A stretch of 64,000 bases of DNA from an uncultured Clostridia bacterium. Lineage in GTDB: Bacteria > Bacillota > Clostridia > Christensenellales > Borkfalkiaceae. The notes under the pieces are model-generated. The model made no database searches and was not told the origin of the DNA. It worked only from the letters and a program-made list of their open reading frames with translations. Of this stretch, positions 53,206-62,647 are shown piece after piece (within the stretch, counting starts at the first letter, position 1; the number at the start of each line of letters is the position of its first letter). Made by a program: the position numbers and the translations under genes. Location of the stretch: positions 1 through 64,000 of the forward strand of contig CANRJR010000002.1 in NCBI GenBank assembly GCA_947631005.1, in the 5' to 3' direction.

Positions 53206-54231
53206 ATGTTAAAAATCATCGTAGACGCCATGGGGGGCGACAACGCTCCGCAGGAGATCGTAAAGGGCGCGCTCGACGCGCTCGGACAGCGCAAGGATTT
53301 CAAAGTCGTCTTTACGGGCGACGAATCGCTCGTGGGGCGCGAACTTGCCAAATATCGATACGACCCCGCGCGGGTCGAGCTCGTTCCCTGTTCGGAGGTC
53401 ATCACCAACGACGACGTACCCACGCACGCCGTGCGTTCCAAGCGGGACAGCTCGCTCGTCGTCGGGCTCAAACTTCTCAAAGAGGACAAGGAGGCGGGCG
53501 GATTCGTTTCGGCGGGTTCGACGGGCGCAGTCCTCACGGGCGGGATCATGCTCATCGGCAGGATCAAGGGCGTGATGCGTCCCGCGCTCTGCCCGGGGAT
53601 TCCAAACGTGCGCGGCGGGAGCACCCTGCTTTGCGACTGCGGGGCGAACGCCGAATGTAAGCCCGCCTATCTCGCGCAGTTCGGGGTGATGGCGAGCGCG
53701 TACGCCAAGGTGCTCGGCATCCGCGCCCCCCGCGTGGGACTGCTCACCAACGGGACGGAAGAGCACAAGGGCGATACCCTCCACCGCGAAGCGTACGCCC
53801 TTTTGAAGGAGACCCGCGGCATCGACTTTGTGGGCAACGTCGAGGGACGGGATATCATGTACGGCGACGTAGACGTCGTCGTGTCGGACGGATTTTCGGG
53901 CAACATCGCCTTAAAGGCGTGCGAGGGGTGCGGCAAGACGGTCGCCGATGTGCTCGGCAAAGAGTTCCGCCGCTCGCTCGGCACGAAGATCTCCTATCTC
54001 TTCGCCAAAAAGCCCATCGGCAAACTGCGTTCCATGCTCGACTATTCGCGGCAGGGCGGCTCGATCTTTTTGGGGCTCAAAAAGGCGGTTTTGAAGTGCC
54101 ACGGCTCGTCCAAGGCGAAATCGGTGACGCCCACCGTCTGTCAGGCGGTCGACGCCTACCGCGGCGGTCTCATCGGCAACATCGCCGCCATGCTCGACGG
54201 GGCGGGGTTTGCGGAGGACGCGGGTGAATAA
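53206..54231 (+). CDS. plsX: Phosphate acyltransferase PlsX
   Basis: PlsX turns acyl-ACP into acyl-phosphate for phospholipid synthesis. The 341-residue protein starts with IIVDAMGGDNAPQEIVKGA and has SAGSTGAVL, RPALCPGIPN, LLCDCGANAE and VVSDGFSGNIALKACEG. CGGAGATG serves as ribosome binding site. The next gene is rnc with an 8-nt overlap; acpP, which often lies between them, is missing. Confidence 0.97.
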   Translation: MLKIIVDAMGGDNAPQEIVKGALDALGQRKDFKVVFTGDESLVGRELAKYRYDPARVELVPCSEVITNDDVPTHAVRSKRDSSLVVGLKLLKEDKEAGGFVSAGSTGAVLTGGIMLIGRIKGVMRPALCPGIPNVRGGSTLLCDCGANAECKPAYLAQFGVMASAYAKVLGIRAPRVGLLTNGTEEHKGDTLHREAYALLKETRGIDFVGNVEGRDIMYGDVDVVVSDGFSGNIALKACEGCGKTVADVLGKEFRRSLGTKISYLFAKKPIGKLRSMLDYSRQGGSIFLGLKKAVLKCHGSSKAKSVTPTVCQAVDAYRGGLIGNIAAMLDGAGFAEDAGE

Positions 54232-54880
54232 CGGCGAAGATTGGACGGAGAGCACCTACGCCCTCGCCGAAGAGGCGATCGGGTACGCCTTTTCCGACAA
54301 GGCGTTGCTTCTGCGCTGTTTCACCCATTCGACGTACGCGGGACGGGAGGCGAGCAACGAGCGTCTGGAATTTTTGGGGGACGCCGTGTTGCAGCTCATC
54401 GTCACCGAAATGCTCTACCGCACGAGCGGCGCGGACGAGGGAAAGCTCACCGAAACGCGCAAGCAGTACGTCTCCCAGCGCGCGCTCGAAACCGCCGAAT
54501 CGCGGGTACGGCTCATGCGCTTTCTGCGGCACGCGGGCGGGGAGAGCAACGTCGGCGGCAAGACGCGTTCGAGCCTGTTCGAGGCGGTGCTCGGAGGGAT
54601 CTATCTCGACGGCGGGATGGGGGAAGCCGAACGGTTTGTGTCGCGGTTTTTGTCGGAGATCGAAACGGACAACTATAAAACGCTCTTGCAGGAGTACGTG
54701 CAGGAGCGGCAGAGAGCGACGCCGCACTATGCGACGTCGGAGACGGAGGCGGGATACCGCTGTACCGTAACCGCGCTCGGCGCGTCGGCAGAGGGGGAAG
54801 GCGGGAGCAAAAAGGAGGCGGAGACGCAAGCCGCCAAACGCCTGTACCGTTATTTTTCGGAAAAGAGGACACATTCGTGA
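54224..54880 (+). CDS. rnc: Ribonuclease III
   Basis: RNase III cuts double-stranded RNA, including rRNA precursors. The start is GTG at 54224 with GCGGAGGA upstream. The 218-residue protein has the catalytic signature ERLEFLGDAVLQL near residue 45, the second acidic motif in SLFEAVLGGIYLDGG, and a C-terminal dsRNA-binding domain (about 150-218) with the GGSKKEAETQAAKRL helix. Overlaps plsX by 8 nt and smc by 4 nt. Confidence 0.97.
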   Translation: MNNGEDWTESTYALAEEAIGYAFSDKALLLRCFTHSTYAGREASNERLEFLGDAVLQLIVTEMLYRTSGADEGKLTETRKQYVSQRALETAESRVRLMRFLRHAGGESNVGGKTRSSLFEAVLGGIYLDGGMGEAERFVSRFLSEIETDNYKTLLQEYVQERQRATPHYATSETEAGYRCTVTALGASAEGEGGSKKEAETQAAKRLYRYFSEKRTHS

Positions 54881-57800
54881 ATTTCAAAGAAGTCAGGCTC
54901 GTGGGGTTCAAGTCCTTTGCGGACAAGACCTCGATCAAATTCGACGACGGCGTTACCTGCATTGTCGGACCGAACGGTTGCGGCAAGTCGAACGTCGCGG
55001 ACGCGGTGCGCTGGGTGCTCGGCGAGCAGTCGGCAAAGACGCTTCGCGGTTCGAGCATGCAAGACGTCATTTTCGGCGGCACGGAGGCGCGCCGTCAGCT
55101 CTCCTATTGCGAGGTGACGCTCGTCTTTGACAACAAGGACAAGCTCTTCGACATCGAATACGACGAGGTCGCCATGACCCGCCGCCTGTACCGCTCGGGG
55201 GAGAGCGAATATTTGCTGAACATGCAACCCTGCCGTCTCAAAGATATCGTCGCCCTGCTGCACGGCGTGGGCATCGGCAAGGAGGGATATTCCATCATCG
55301 GGCAGGGCAAGGTCGAGCAGATCATGAACGCCAAGCCCGAGGAACGCCGCATCGTATTCGAAGAGGCGACGGGCGTGATGCAGTTCAAACTGCAAAAGGG
55401 GGACATCGAGCGCAAACTCGAAAACGCGCGGGACAACCTCACCGTGTTCAGCCAGCGCATGGACGAGACGGAAAAGATGCTCCGTCCCCTCGAAGAACAG
55501 GCGGAGACCGCCAAAAAATACCGCGAATATTCCGAACGTCTGCGCTACGAGGAGATCAACGCCTATCTCGTGCGCAGCGATTCGTTCGCAAACGAGACCG
55601 CAAAATTCCGCGCCCGCATCGACGACGCTTCCGCGCGGCTTTCCGAGATCGAAACGCGGCTTGCGGCGGTGGACGCCGAACAGAGCGAGAGCCGCGACAA
55701 GATCGCCCGCGCCGACGACGCCCTCCGTTCGCTCAACGAAAAACTTCGCCTCTTCGAGGTGGACATGGAGCACAAGAGCGGGGAGGCGAGGGTGCTCGAC
55801 ACCAACATCCGCGCCTATCGCCGCGAGCTCGACCGTGCGAGCGAGGAGGTCGCCTATTCCCTCCGCCGCACCAAGGATATCGACGCGCTCGTCGCGGCGA
55901 GCGCGAAAAAGACGGCGTCGGACGAACAGCGCGCCCAAGAGATCGAGCGGGAGGCGGCGGCTCTCCAAAAGAAGCTCGAAGAGGCGGACGCCCGCGTCGC
56001 CGCGTACGAGAAGATCACGGGCGAGAAGCGCGCCCACGAGCTCTCCTCCGTGGAGGACCTTGCGGACGTGCGCGCCAACGTGGGAAGTCTGTCGGCAAAG
56101 CGCGACGCCGCCAAGGGCAGGATCGGCGAGGTCAACCAAGCCATCCAAAAGGCAAAGGAGCGCGAAAAGACCTATACCGAACAGCTGAACAGCTGTCTTG
56201 CGGAGAAGAAGGCGCGCGTCGACTTTCTCGACGGGAAGGACGCCGAGGAGGCGCGGGCGAACGCTTCGATCGGGGAGCTCTCCCGCCGCGAGGAGGAACT
56301 TTCGCAGAAGATCGTCGATTGCAACACCTCCGTCGCCAACCTCTCCAACAATCTCGAAATGTACCGCGACCTCAAAAACCGCTTCAACGGCTACCGCGAC
56401 GCGGTGCGGCGGCTGCAACTCGACGCAAAGAACGATCCCGCGCTGGCGCAACGCATCAAGGGCACGATCGCGGACATCGTCTCCACCGAGAAGAAATACG
56501 AGGTCGCCGTCGAAACGGCGTTCGGTCCCGCGATGCAATATCTCGTCACGGCGACCCTCGACGACGCGCAATACCTCGTCGACTATTTGAAACACAACCG
56601 CCTCGGCGTGGTCACGTTTTTGCCCGTCTCCTACATGCGTCCGCGGGGAGACAGCCGCGAAGCCAAACTCGCCTGCGGCGAAGTCGGGGCGATCGGGCTC
56701 GCGGGCGAACTCGTGAAATACGACCCGTATTATGAGAACGCCATCCGCAATTCGCTCGACAATACGCTCATCTGCGATACCCTCGGCAACGCCAAGCGCA
56801 TCGCCCTCAAATATCCGCGCGCCTTCCGTCTCGTCACCCTCGAGGGGGACGTGATCGCGGCGAACGGCTCGGTGACGGGCGGCTCGCAGCGCAGGGAGAG
56901 CGGAAACCTGCTCGCGGGCGAGCGGCTCATCAAGGAGTGCGAAGAGGGGATCGCGCGCAAAAGAGCGGAGGGGGAGAAACTGACCGCCGCGCTCGCCGCC
57001 TGCCGCAAGCAACTTGCCGACGCGCGCGCAGAGTATGAGAACTTCCGCGTACGCGTGCAGGAAGAGACCGCCGCATTCGCCGCGGTCTCCCAGCGCGAGA
57101 TCGCCATCCGCGACCTCATCCACGACGCCCAAACGGACGCGGAGGAATACGCCGCCCTGCTTGCCAAACTCTCCCGCACGGTAGACGACCTCGAAAGCGA
57201 AGTACATATCTCTGCGGAGAGCGAGGCACTTCTCAACAAGATCCGCACGGAGGCGGCGCAGGAGGCGCAGGCGCGTGAGGAGGAGATCGGTTCGCTCAAA
57301 GCGCGGCGGGATTCCGTCGCGGCGCAGCTTCACGACCTGCGGGTCGAGGGGGCGGGCGTCGCCTCGGGCAAGATCGCCGAAGCCGAGAACGTACGCCGTC
57401 TCACCGCGGAAAAGACCGAACTCCTGCGCAAAGTGGAACAGACGCGGCAGAACATCGCAAAGACCGAACAGCTCATCGAACAGTTGAAGCGGGACGAGGA
57501 GCGCGCCGCGCTCACCGAAGAGGAACAGCGCACGGTGGCGGCTCTGCGCGATCGGCTGGGCGAAGCCGAGGAAGAGAAGCGCGCGGTCAGCGAAGCGGAG
57601 AAGAAGCTCGACGAAGAGAAGCGGTCGCTTCTCACCGCGCAGATGCGCGTGAGCGAGGAGCGTCACGCCGCCGAGATCGAGATCTCCCGCGCCGAGACCA
57701 ACCTCGACAACATGAAACAGCGGATCGAGGAGACGTACGGGCTCGACTACGAGAGCGCGAACGCCATGCGCGATCCCGAATACGATTCCGCGCAAGCCAA

Positions 57801-58473
57801 CGCGAATATCAATTCCCTCAAACACAAGATGAACGCGCTCGGGGACGTCAACCAGAAGGCGGAGGAGGACTACGCCAATCTCCTTGCGCGGTACACCGAC
57901 ATGCAGACGCAACGGGAGGACCTCGAAAAGGGGATCGCCGACCTTACGGGCGTGCTCAACGACCTGCGCGACGAGATGCAAAAGCAGTTCGACGCGGGCT
58001 TTCAGGAGATCAACGAGAATTTCTCGCGCATCTTCAAGGAACTGTTCGGCGGCGGGCGCGCCGAGATGCAGCTCGACTACACCGACTGCGACGACCCGCT
58101 GAACGCGGGCGTGGAGATCATCGCCTGCCCGCCGGGGAAGAAGCTCACCAAAATTTCCCTCCTCTCGGGCGGCGAGCGGGCGTTCACGGCGATTGCGATC
58201 TTGTTCGCCATTTTGAAGAGCCGCCCCATGCCGTTCTGTATCCTCGACGAGATCGAAGCCGCGCTCGACGAAGCCAACGTCGAACGGTTCGCGAAATATC
58301 TCAAAAAGTTCTCGCGGGATACGCAGTTCATCGTCATCACGCACAGAAAGCCGACGATGAACCAGGCAGACACCCTGTTCGGGGTGACGATGGAGGAAAA
58401 GGGCGTTTCCAAGATCGTCTCGGTCAAACTCTCCGAGGTGGAATCCCGCCTCGGCGGCGACACCGTTCAATAA
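54877..58473 (+). CDS. smc: Chromosome segregation protein SMC
   Basis: The 1198-residue ATPase has Walker A GPNGCGKSN near residue 32, two long coiled coils, a hinge at about 520-680 (YEVAVETAFGPAMQYLV, NRLGVVTFLPV), and the C-terminal signature LLSGGERAFTAIAILFA with Walker B ILDEIEAALDEANV. The start is GTG, overlapping the rnc stop. Partner genes scpA/scpB are not in the window. rnc-smc-ftsY is the standard order. Confidence 0.98.
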   Translation: MNFKEVRLVGFKSFADKTSIKFDDGVTCIVGPNGCGKSNVADAVRWVLGEQSAKTLRGSSMQDVIFGGTEARRQLSYCEVTLVFDNKDKLFDIEYDEVAMTRRLYRSGESEYLLNMQPCRLKDIVALLHGVGIGKEGYSIIGQGKVEQIMNAKPEERRIVFEEATGVMQFKLQKGDIERKLENARDNLTVFSQRMDETEKMLRPLEEQAETAKKYREYSERLRYEEINAYLVRSDSFANETAKFRARIDDASARLSEIETRLAAVDAEQSESRDKIARADDALRSLNEKLRLFEVDMEHKSGEARVLDTNIRAYRRELDRASEEVAYSLRRTKDIDALVAASAKKTASDEQRAQEIEREAAALQKKLEEADARVAAYEKITGEKRAHELSSVEDLADVRANVGSLSAKRDAAKGRIGEVNQAIQKAKEREKTYTEQLNSCLAEKKARVDFLDGKDAEEARANASIGELSRREEELSQKIVDCNTSVANLSNNLEMYRDLKNRFNGYRDAVRRLQLDAKNDPALAQRIKGTIADIVSTEKKYEVAVETAFGPAMQYLVTATLDDAQYLVDYLKHNRLGVVTFLPVSYMRPRGDSREAKLACGEVGAIGLAGELVKYDPYYENAIRNSLDNTLICDTLGNAKRIALKYPRAFRLVTLEGDVIAANGSVTGGSQRRESGNLLAGERLIKECEEGIARKRAEGEKLTAALAACRKQLADARAEYENFRVRVQEETAAFAAVSQREIAIRDLIHDAQTDAEEYAALLAKLSRTVDDLESEVHISAESEALLNKIRTEAAQEAQAREEEIGSLKARRDSVAAQLHDLRVEGAGVASGKIAEAENVRRLTAEKTELLRKVEQTRQNIAKTEQLIEQLKRDEERAALTEEEQRTVAALRDRLGEAEEEKRAVSEAEKKLDEEKRSLLTAQMRVSEERHAAEIEISRAETNLDNMKQRIEETYGLDYESANAMRDPEYDSAQANANINSLKHKMNALGDVNQKAEEDYANLLARYTDMQTQREDLEKGIADLTGVLNDLRDEMQKQFDAGFQEINENFSRIFKELFGGGRAEMQLDYTDCDDPLNAGVEIIACPPGKKLTKISLLSGGERAFTAIAILFAILKSRPMPFCILDEIEAALDEANVERFAKYLKKFSRDTQFIVITHRKPTMNQADTLFGVTMEEKGVSKIVSVKLSEVESRLGGDTVQ

Positions 58474-58488
58474 CGCAAAGGAGACCGT

Positions 58489-59385
58489 ATGGGACTGTTT
58501 TCCAAACTTCGCGCGGCACTCAAAAAGACCAAGGAGGGCGTGGCGCAAAAGATGCGCCGCCTCTTCCTCAAAAACAAGCTCGGCGACGAATTTTACGACG
58601 AGCTCGAAGAGATCCTCATCTCCGCCGACGTCTCGGTGCGCACGGCGGAGGCGGTCGTGGACGAGGTGCGCGGGGAAGCCATCGGCAACCGCGTCAAAGA
58701 CGAAAGTTTCGTCACCGATCTTCTCAAAGACATCCTCGAAGAGACGCTCAACGAAGCCCCCGTCCCCGAGATCGAATATCCCTGCGTGATGATGTTCGTC
58801 GGCGTGAACGGCGTCGGCAAGACCACGACGATCGGGAAGATCGCAAACTATTTCGTGCGGGACAAGAAGAGCGTCACGGTGGCGGCGGCAGACACCTTCC
58901 GCGCCGCGGCGATCGACCAGCTCAACGTGTGGGCAGACCGCGCCAAGGTGCGTATCGTCAAGCACGAGGAGGGGAGCGATCCCTCCGCCGTCGTGTTCGA
59001 CGCGGTCTCCTCGGCGCGCGCAAAGAACACCGACGTGCTCCTCATCGACACGGCGGGACGGCTTCACGTCAAAGACAACCTCATGAATGAGCTCAAAAAG
59101 ATGGACCGCGTGGTCGCGCGCGAATATCCCGAGGCGAAGTTCTACAAGTTCCTCGTCCTCGACGCCACGACGGGGCAGAACGCCTACGCGCAGGCAAAGG
59201 TGTTTCAAGAGGCGGTCTCGCTCGACGGCATCGTGCTCACCAAGCTCGACGGCACGGCAAAGGGCGGGTTCGTGTTCTCGCTGTGCGGCGAGCTCAAAAT
59301 CCCCGTCGTCTTTGCGGGCGTGGGGGAGGGGATCGACGACATCGAACGCTTCGACGCGACCGAGTTCGTCGAGGGATTTTTCTGA
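58489..59385 (+). CDS. ftsY: Signal recognition particle receptor FtsY
   Basis: FtsY is the membrane-bound receptor for SRP. The 298-residue protein has the N domain helices and the G domain: GVNGVGKTTTIGKI near 105, DTFRAAAIDQL, LIDTAGRLHVKDNLMNEL, TKLDGTAKGG and the end GVGEGIDDIERFDATEFVEGFF. It lacks the long acidic A domain of E. coli, as is usual for Bacillota. Confidence 0.97.
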   Translation: MGLFSKLRAALKKTKEGVAQKMRRLFLKNKLGDEFYDELEEILISADVSVRTAEAVVDEVRGEAIGNRVKDESFVTDLLKDILEETLNEAPVPEIEYPCVMMFVGVNGVGKTTTIGKIANYFVRDKKSVTVAAADTFRAAAIDQLNVWADRAKVRIVKHEEGSDPSAVVFDAVSSARAKNTDVLLIDTAGRLHVKDNLMNELKKMDRVVAREYPEAKFYKFLVLDATTGQNAYAQAKVFQEAVSLDGIVLTKLDGTAKGGFVFSLCGELKIPVVFAGVGEGIDDIERFDATEFVEGFF

Positions 59386-59403
59386 TCCCCGCAAAAAATT
59401 TTT

Positions 59404-59440
59404 CGTCTGTCAAGGAAAAATGCTTGACGGGCGTTTTTTT
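59404..59440 (+). terminator. Terminator of ftsY overlapping the next promoter
   Basis: CGTCTGTCAAG (59404-59414) pairs with CTTGACGGGCG (59423-59433), with two G-U pairs, and is followed by TTTTTTT. Its 3' arm contains the -35 box TTGACG of the ylxM promoter. Confidence 0.85.
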
Positions 59441-59452
59441 CTTTGTTATAAT
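59424..59452 (+). promoter_or_regulatory. Promoter of ylxM-ffh
   Basis: TTGACG (59424-59429) and TATAAT (59447-59452) are 17 bp apart. The ylxM ATG lies 18 nt after the -10 box with GGAGGGG as ribosome binding site, so the leader is only about 11 nt. Confidence 0.85.
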
Positions 59453-59469
59453 GGCGATCGGAGGGGCGG

Positions 59470-59847
59470 ATGAAGGATCTCACCTATCTTCAACTATGGG
59501 ACGCTTACGGCGCGCTCCTCACCGACACGCAGCGGGAGATCTGCGAAAAGTATTATCTCTACGATCTCTCCCTTTCGGAGATCGCCGAGGAGAAGGGCGT
59601 CTCCAAGCAAGCCGTGTCCGACGCGCTCAAAACCAGCCGCGAACTGCTCGATTTTTACGAGGGCAAACTGCATTTCAACGCGCAGAATCAGGCGTATTCG
59701 CACGAAGTCTCGTTCATGATGACGGACGTGGAGCGCGCGCTCGAACAATTCAAGCGGCAACATCCCGAATACGCGCGGGAGATGGACGATATCATCGCAA
59801 AGGTCAAGGTCGGCGAACTTGTCGATCTCGACGCGGGGGAGGAGTAA
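59470..59847 (+). CDS. ylxM: YlxM-family SRP-associated DNA-binding-like protein
   Basis: The 125-residue protein has a sigma-70 region-4-like helix-turn-helix (LSLSEIAEEKGVSKQAVSDAL) and the YlxM start LQLWDAYGALLTDTQREICEKYYLYDLS. It acts with Ffh and modulates SRP GTPase activity in streptococci. The stop abuts the ffh ATG directly, the typical neighbour. The C-terminal 30 residues beyond the usual end are acidic. Confidence 0.93.
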   Translation: MKDLTYLQLWDAYGALLTDTQREICEKYYLYDLSLSEIAEEKGVSKQAVSDALKTSRELLDFYEGKLHFNAQNQAYSHEVSFMMTDVERALEQFKRQHPEYAREMDDIIAKVKVGELVDLDAGEE

Positions 59848-61158
59848 ATGGCTCTCTTTGCATCGCTTTCCGAGCGGCTCAACCACATCTTTTCCAAACT
59901 GACCAAGCGCGGCAAACTCACCGAGCTCGAGATCCGCACGGCAATGCGGGAGGTCCGCATCGCGCTTTTGGAGGCGGACGTCAACTTAAAGGTCGCAAAA
60001 GAATTCATCGCCGAGGTGTCCGAGAAGGCGGTGGGACAGCAGGTCTTGCAGTCGCTCAACCCCGCCCAACAGGTCATCAAGATCGTCAACGACGAGCTCA
60101 CCGCGCTCATGGGTTCGGGGAATGCCAAACTCGAAGTGAGCCCCAAGCCGCCCACGGTCATCATGATGTGCGGGCTGCAAGGCGCGGGCAAGACCACGAT
60201 GTGCGCAAAGCTCGCCGTCCAGCTCAAAAAACAGGGCAAAAAGCCGCTGCTCGCCGCCTGCGATATCTACCGCCCCGCGGCGATCGACCAGCTCAAAGTG
60301 GTCGGCGGCAAGGCGGGCGCGGAAGTGTTCGAAAAGGGGACGCAAGACCCCGTAAAGACGGCGAAACAGGCGGTCGAATACGCCAAAAAGATGGGCTACG
60401 ACACCGTCGTGATCGACACAGCGGGACGGCTTCATATCGACGATAAGCTCATGCACGAGCTCGAAGAGATCGAAAAGGCGGTCTCCGTCACCGAAATCCT
60501 GCTCACGGTCGACGCCATGACGGGGCAGGACGCGGTCAACGTCGCCGAAACGTTCAACGCGCGGCTCAACATCACGGGCGTCATCCTCACCAAGCTCGAC
60601 GGCGACACACGCGGCGGCGCGTGCCTCTCCATCAAGGCGGTCACGGGCAAGCCCATCAAATTCATCGGCGTCGGCGAGAAGATCACCGACCTCGAACCGT
60701 TCTATCCCGACCGCATGGCGTCCCGCATTCTCGGCATGGGCGACGTGCTCTCCCTCATCGAAAAGGCGCAGGAGGCGGTCACCGAACAGCAGGCGAAAGA
60801 GATGGAGCGCAAGATGCGCGAAAATTCTTTCACGCTCACCGACTATTTGACGCAGTTCGAAACGCTCAAACGCATGGGCGGGGCGAGCGCGCTCATGAGC
60901 ATGCTCCCGGGGGCGGGGAAATACCGCATCCGCGAGGAGGATATCGACGAGAAGAAGCTCGAACGCATCCGCGCCGCCATCCTCTCCATGACCCCCAAGG
61001 AGCGCGAAAATCCGCAGATCATCAACGCCTCGCGCAAGCGCAGGATCGCGCTCGGCTCGGGGACGACGGTACAGGACGTCAACCAACTTTTGAAGCAATT
61101 CGAACAGACCAAACTGCTCATGAAGCAGATGAAAGGCAAAAACAAAATTCGGTTCTGA
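59848..61158 (+). CDS. ffh: Signal recognition particle protein Ffh
   Basis: Ffh binds signal sequences and 4.5S RNA. The 436-residue protein has the NG domain with GLQGAGKTT near 109, DIYRPAAIDQL, VIDTAGRLHIDDKLM, TKLDGDTRGG, and the methionine-rich M domain from about 295, which ends with SRKRRIALGSGTTVQDVNQLLKQF and an RF terminus. GGGGAGGAG precedes the ATG. Confidence 0.98.
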   Translation: MALFASLSERLNHIFSKLTKRGKLTELEIRTAMREVRIALLEADVNLKVAKEFIAEVSEKAVGQQVLQSLNPAQQVIKIVNDELTALMGSGNAKLEVSPKPPTVIMMCGLQGAGKTTMCAKLAVQLKKQGKKPLLAACDIYRPAAIDQLKVVGGKAGAEVFEKGTQDPVKTAKQAVEYAKKMGYDTVVIDTAGRLHIDDKLMHELEEIEKAVSVTEILLTVDAMTGQDAVNVAETFNARLNITGVILTKLDGDTRGGACLSIKAVTGKPIKFIGVGEKITDLEPFYPDRMASRILGMGDVLSLIEKAQEAVTEQQAKEMERKMRENSFTLTDYLTQFETLKRMGGASALMSMLPGAGKYRIREEDIDEKKLERIRAAILSMTPKERENPQIINASRKRRIALGSGTTVQDVNQLLKQFEQTKLLMKQMKGKNKIRF

Positions 61159-61207
61159 ACTCACGGCGCAATCGGCGCGTGAAGATAAATTTCGGAGGTA
61201 ACAAACA

Positions 61208-61501
61208 ATGGTCAAAATGAGATTGGTACGGCTCGGCGACAAGAAGTCCCCCGTCTACCGTATCGTGGTGGTCGACGCGCGCAAGGCGGCGACGGGAGAA
61301 TATATCGAGAAGATCGGCTTCTACGATCCCAAGTCTAACCCCGTCACCCTCGAAGTCGACGCGGAGAAGGCGAAGAGCTGGCTTCAAAAGGGCGTTCAGC
61401 CGACGGAAACGGTGAGAAGCCTCCTCGTCCGCGCGGGCGCGATCGAGAAGTCCGAAAAGCTCTCCCCCTCCAAGACGAAAGGCAAGAAAAAGAAGAAGTA
61501 A
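61208..61501 (+). CDS. rpsP: 30S ribosomal protein S16
   Basis: The 97-residue protein has VKMRLVRLGDKKSPVYRIVV, the family start, and a lysine-rich C-terminus. CGGAGGTAAC is the ribosome binding site. It lies between ffh and khpA as in many Bacillota. No promoter is visible in the 49-nt gap after ffh. Confidence 0.97.
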   Translation: MVKMRLVRLGDKKSPVYRIVVVDARKAATGEYIEKIGFYDPKSNPVTLEVDAEKAKSWLQKGVQPTETVRSLLVRAGAIEKSEKLSPSKTKGKKKKK

Positions 61502-61522
61502 TTTTCTCAAAGGAGAGGTCGC

Positions 61523-61762
61523 ATGCTGGAACTCATCAAGTATATCGTGGAACAGTTTGCCGAGCAAAAAGACAAGATCGAATACCTCACCGAGGAGACC
61601 GACGACGCCGTTACCGTCACCGTCGTCCTCGCCGACTCGGATATGGGCAAGGTCATCGGCAAGCAGGGCAAGATCGCCAAGGCACTCCGCACCCTCGTGC
61701 GCGCCGCCACGCCCGCAGGCTCGAAGAAGTATAACGTCGAGATCAAAGAGCGGGAAGAATAA
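61523..61762 (+). CDS. khpA: KH-domain RNA-binding protein KhpA
   Basis: The 79-residue single-KH protein has the GxxG loop in DMGKVIGKQGKIAKALRTLV. KhpA partners KhpB in regulating cell elongation and sRNA binding in other Gram-positives. It follows rpsP by 21 nt. Normally rimM, trmD and rplS come next; none is here. Confidence 0.96.
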   Translation: MLELIKYIVEQFAEQKDKIEYLTEETDDAVTVTVVLADSDMGKVIGKQGKIAKALRTLVRAATPAGSKKYNVEIKEREE

Positions 61763-61810
61763 TTCCCCGTTTACGGGGCGTTGGCGGGCGTCGCCCGCTC
61801 GGGAGGAGAA

Positions 61811-62560
61811 ATGAAGATCACGCAAGACGCGGGAAGAAAGTCGCTCGGGCTGTTTGCGCCCGAGTTCGCCCACTATAACGACGACGTCCTGTTCGGCGAG
61901 AATTGGAACAACCGCGACATCGACCACAAGACGCGGTGCATCGTCACCGTCGTCGCGCTCATGGCTTCGGGCGTCACCGATTCCTCGCTCAAATACCACC
62001 TTGAAAACGCAAAAAAAGCGGGCGTCACCAAAAAGGAGATCGCCGCGGTCGTCACGCACGTCGGCTTTTATGCGGGCTGGCCCAAGGCGTGGGCGGTGTT
62101 CAACATGGCAAAGGACGTTTGGGCGGAAGAGGGCGCGGAAACCGCAAGGGCGGCGCACGAACGTTCGATGATCTTCCCCATCGGCGCGCCCAACGACGGA
62201 TTCAAGCAATATTTCAGCGGAAAGAGCTATCTCGCCCCCGTCTCACGGGAACAGGTCGGCATCTTCAACGTCACGTTCGAACCGGGCTGCCGCAACAATT
62301 GGCATATCCACCGCGCAAAACAGGGCGGCGGACAGATCCTCATCTGCGTTGCGGGACGCGGCTGGTATCGGGAATGGGGCAAAGAACCCGTCGAAATGCG
62401 GGCGGGCGACGTCGTGAACATCCCCGCGGGCGCGAAGCATTGGCACGGCGCGGCAAAGGACAGCTGGTTTTCCCATCTCGCGGTCGAGGTCGCGGGCGAG
62501 GATTGCGCTAACGAATGGTTAGAGCCCGTCTCGGAGGAGGAATATCTAAAACTGCCGTAA
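61811..62560 (+). CDS. Carboxymuconolactone-decarboxylase-like and cupin fusion protein
   Basis: The 249-residue protein joins an N-terminal CMD/AhpD-like helical domain (about 1-115: RDIDHKTRCIVTVVALMASG, ITHVGFYAGWPKAW-like) to a C-terminal cupin_2 domain (about 130-235). The cupin has WHIH and later a WHGAAKDSWFSHLAVE, giving the metal-binding histidines. A single cysteine replaces the AhpD CxxC. Such fusions are common in gut anaerobes; the reaction is not established. GGGAGGAG precedes the ATG. Two small palindromes (61765-61777, 61784-61798) fill the gap after khpA. Confidence 0.88.
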   Translation: MKITQDAGRKSLGLFAPEFAHYNDDVLFGENWNNRDIDHKTRCIVTVVALMASGVTDSSLKYHLENAKKAGVTKKEIAAVVTHVGFYAGWPKAWAVFNMAKDVWAEEGAETARAAHERSMIFPIGAPNDGFKQYFSGKSYLAPVSREQVGIFNVTFEPGCRNNWHIHRAKQGGGQILICVAGRGWYREWGKEPVEMRAGDVVNIPAGAKHWHGAAKDSWFSHLAVEVAGEDCANEWLEPVSEEEYLKLP

Positions 62561-62600
62561 CGGTATGTTTTTCAAAACGGGAATGATGCGGGAAACCGCA

Positions 62601-62641
62601 AAAAAAGCCGTCCCCGACAGGTTGTCGGGGACGGCTTTTTT
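62601..62641. terminator. Bidirectional terminator between cupin gene and pgi
   Basis: An 18-bp perfect stem, AAAAAGCCGTCCCCGACA (62602-62619) pairing with 62623-62640, has A- and T-runs on its flanks and a 3-nt loop. It serves both convergent genes. Confidence 0.95.
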
Positions 62642-62647
62642 GATGCG

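Noticed and set aside
54850-59394. A 1514-codon open frame on the minus strand across smc and ftsY
   Set aside because: It spans two clear genes in antisense and reads as low-complexity His/Arg/Asp-rich sequence, a typical shadow frame.
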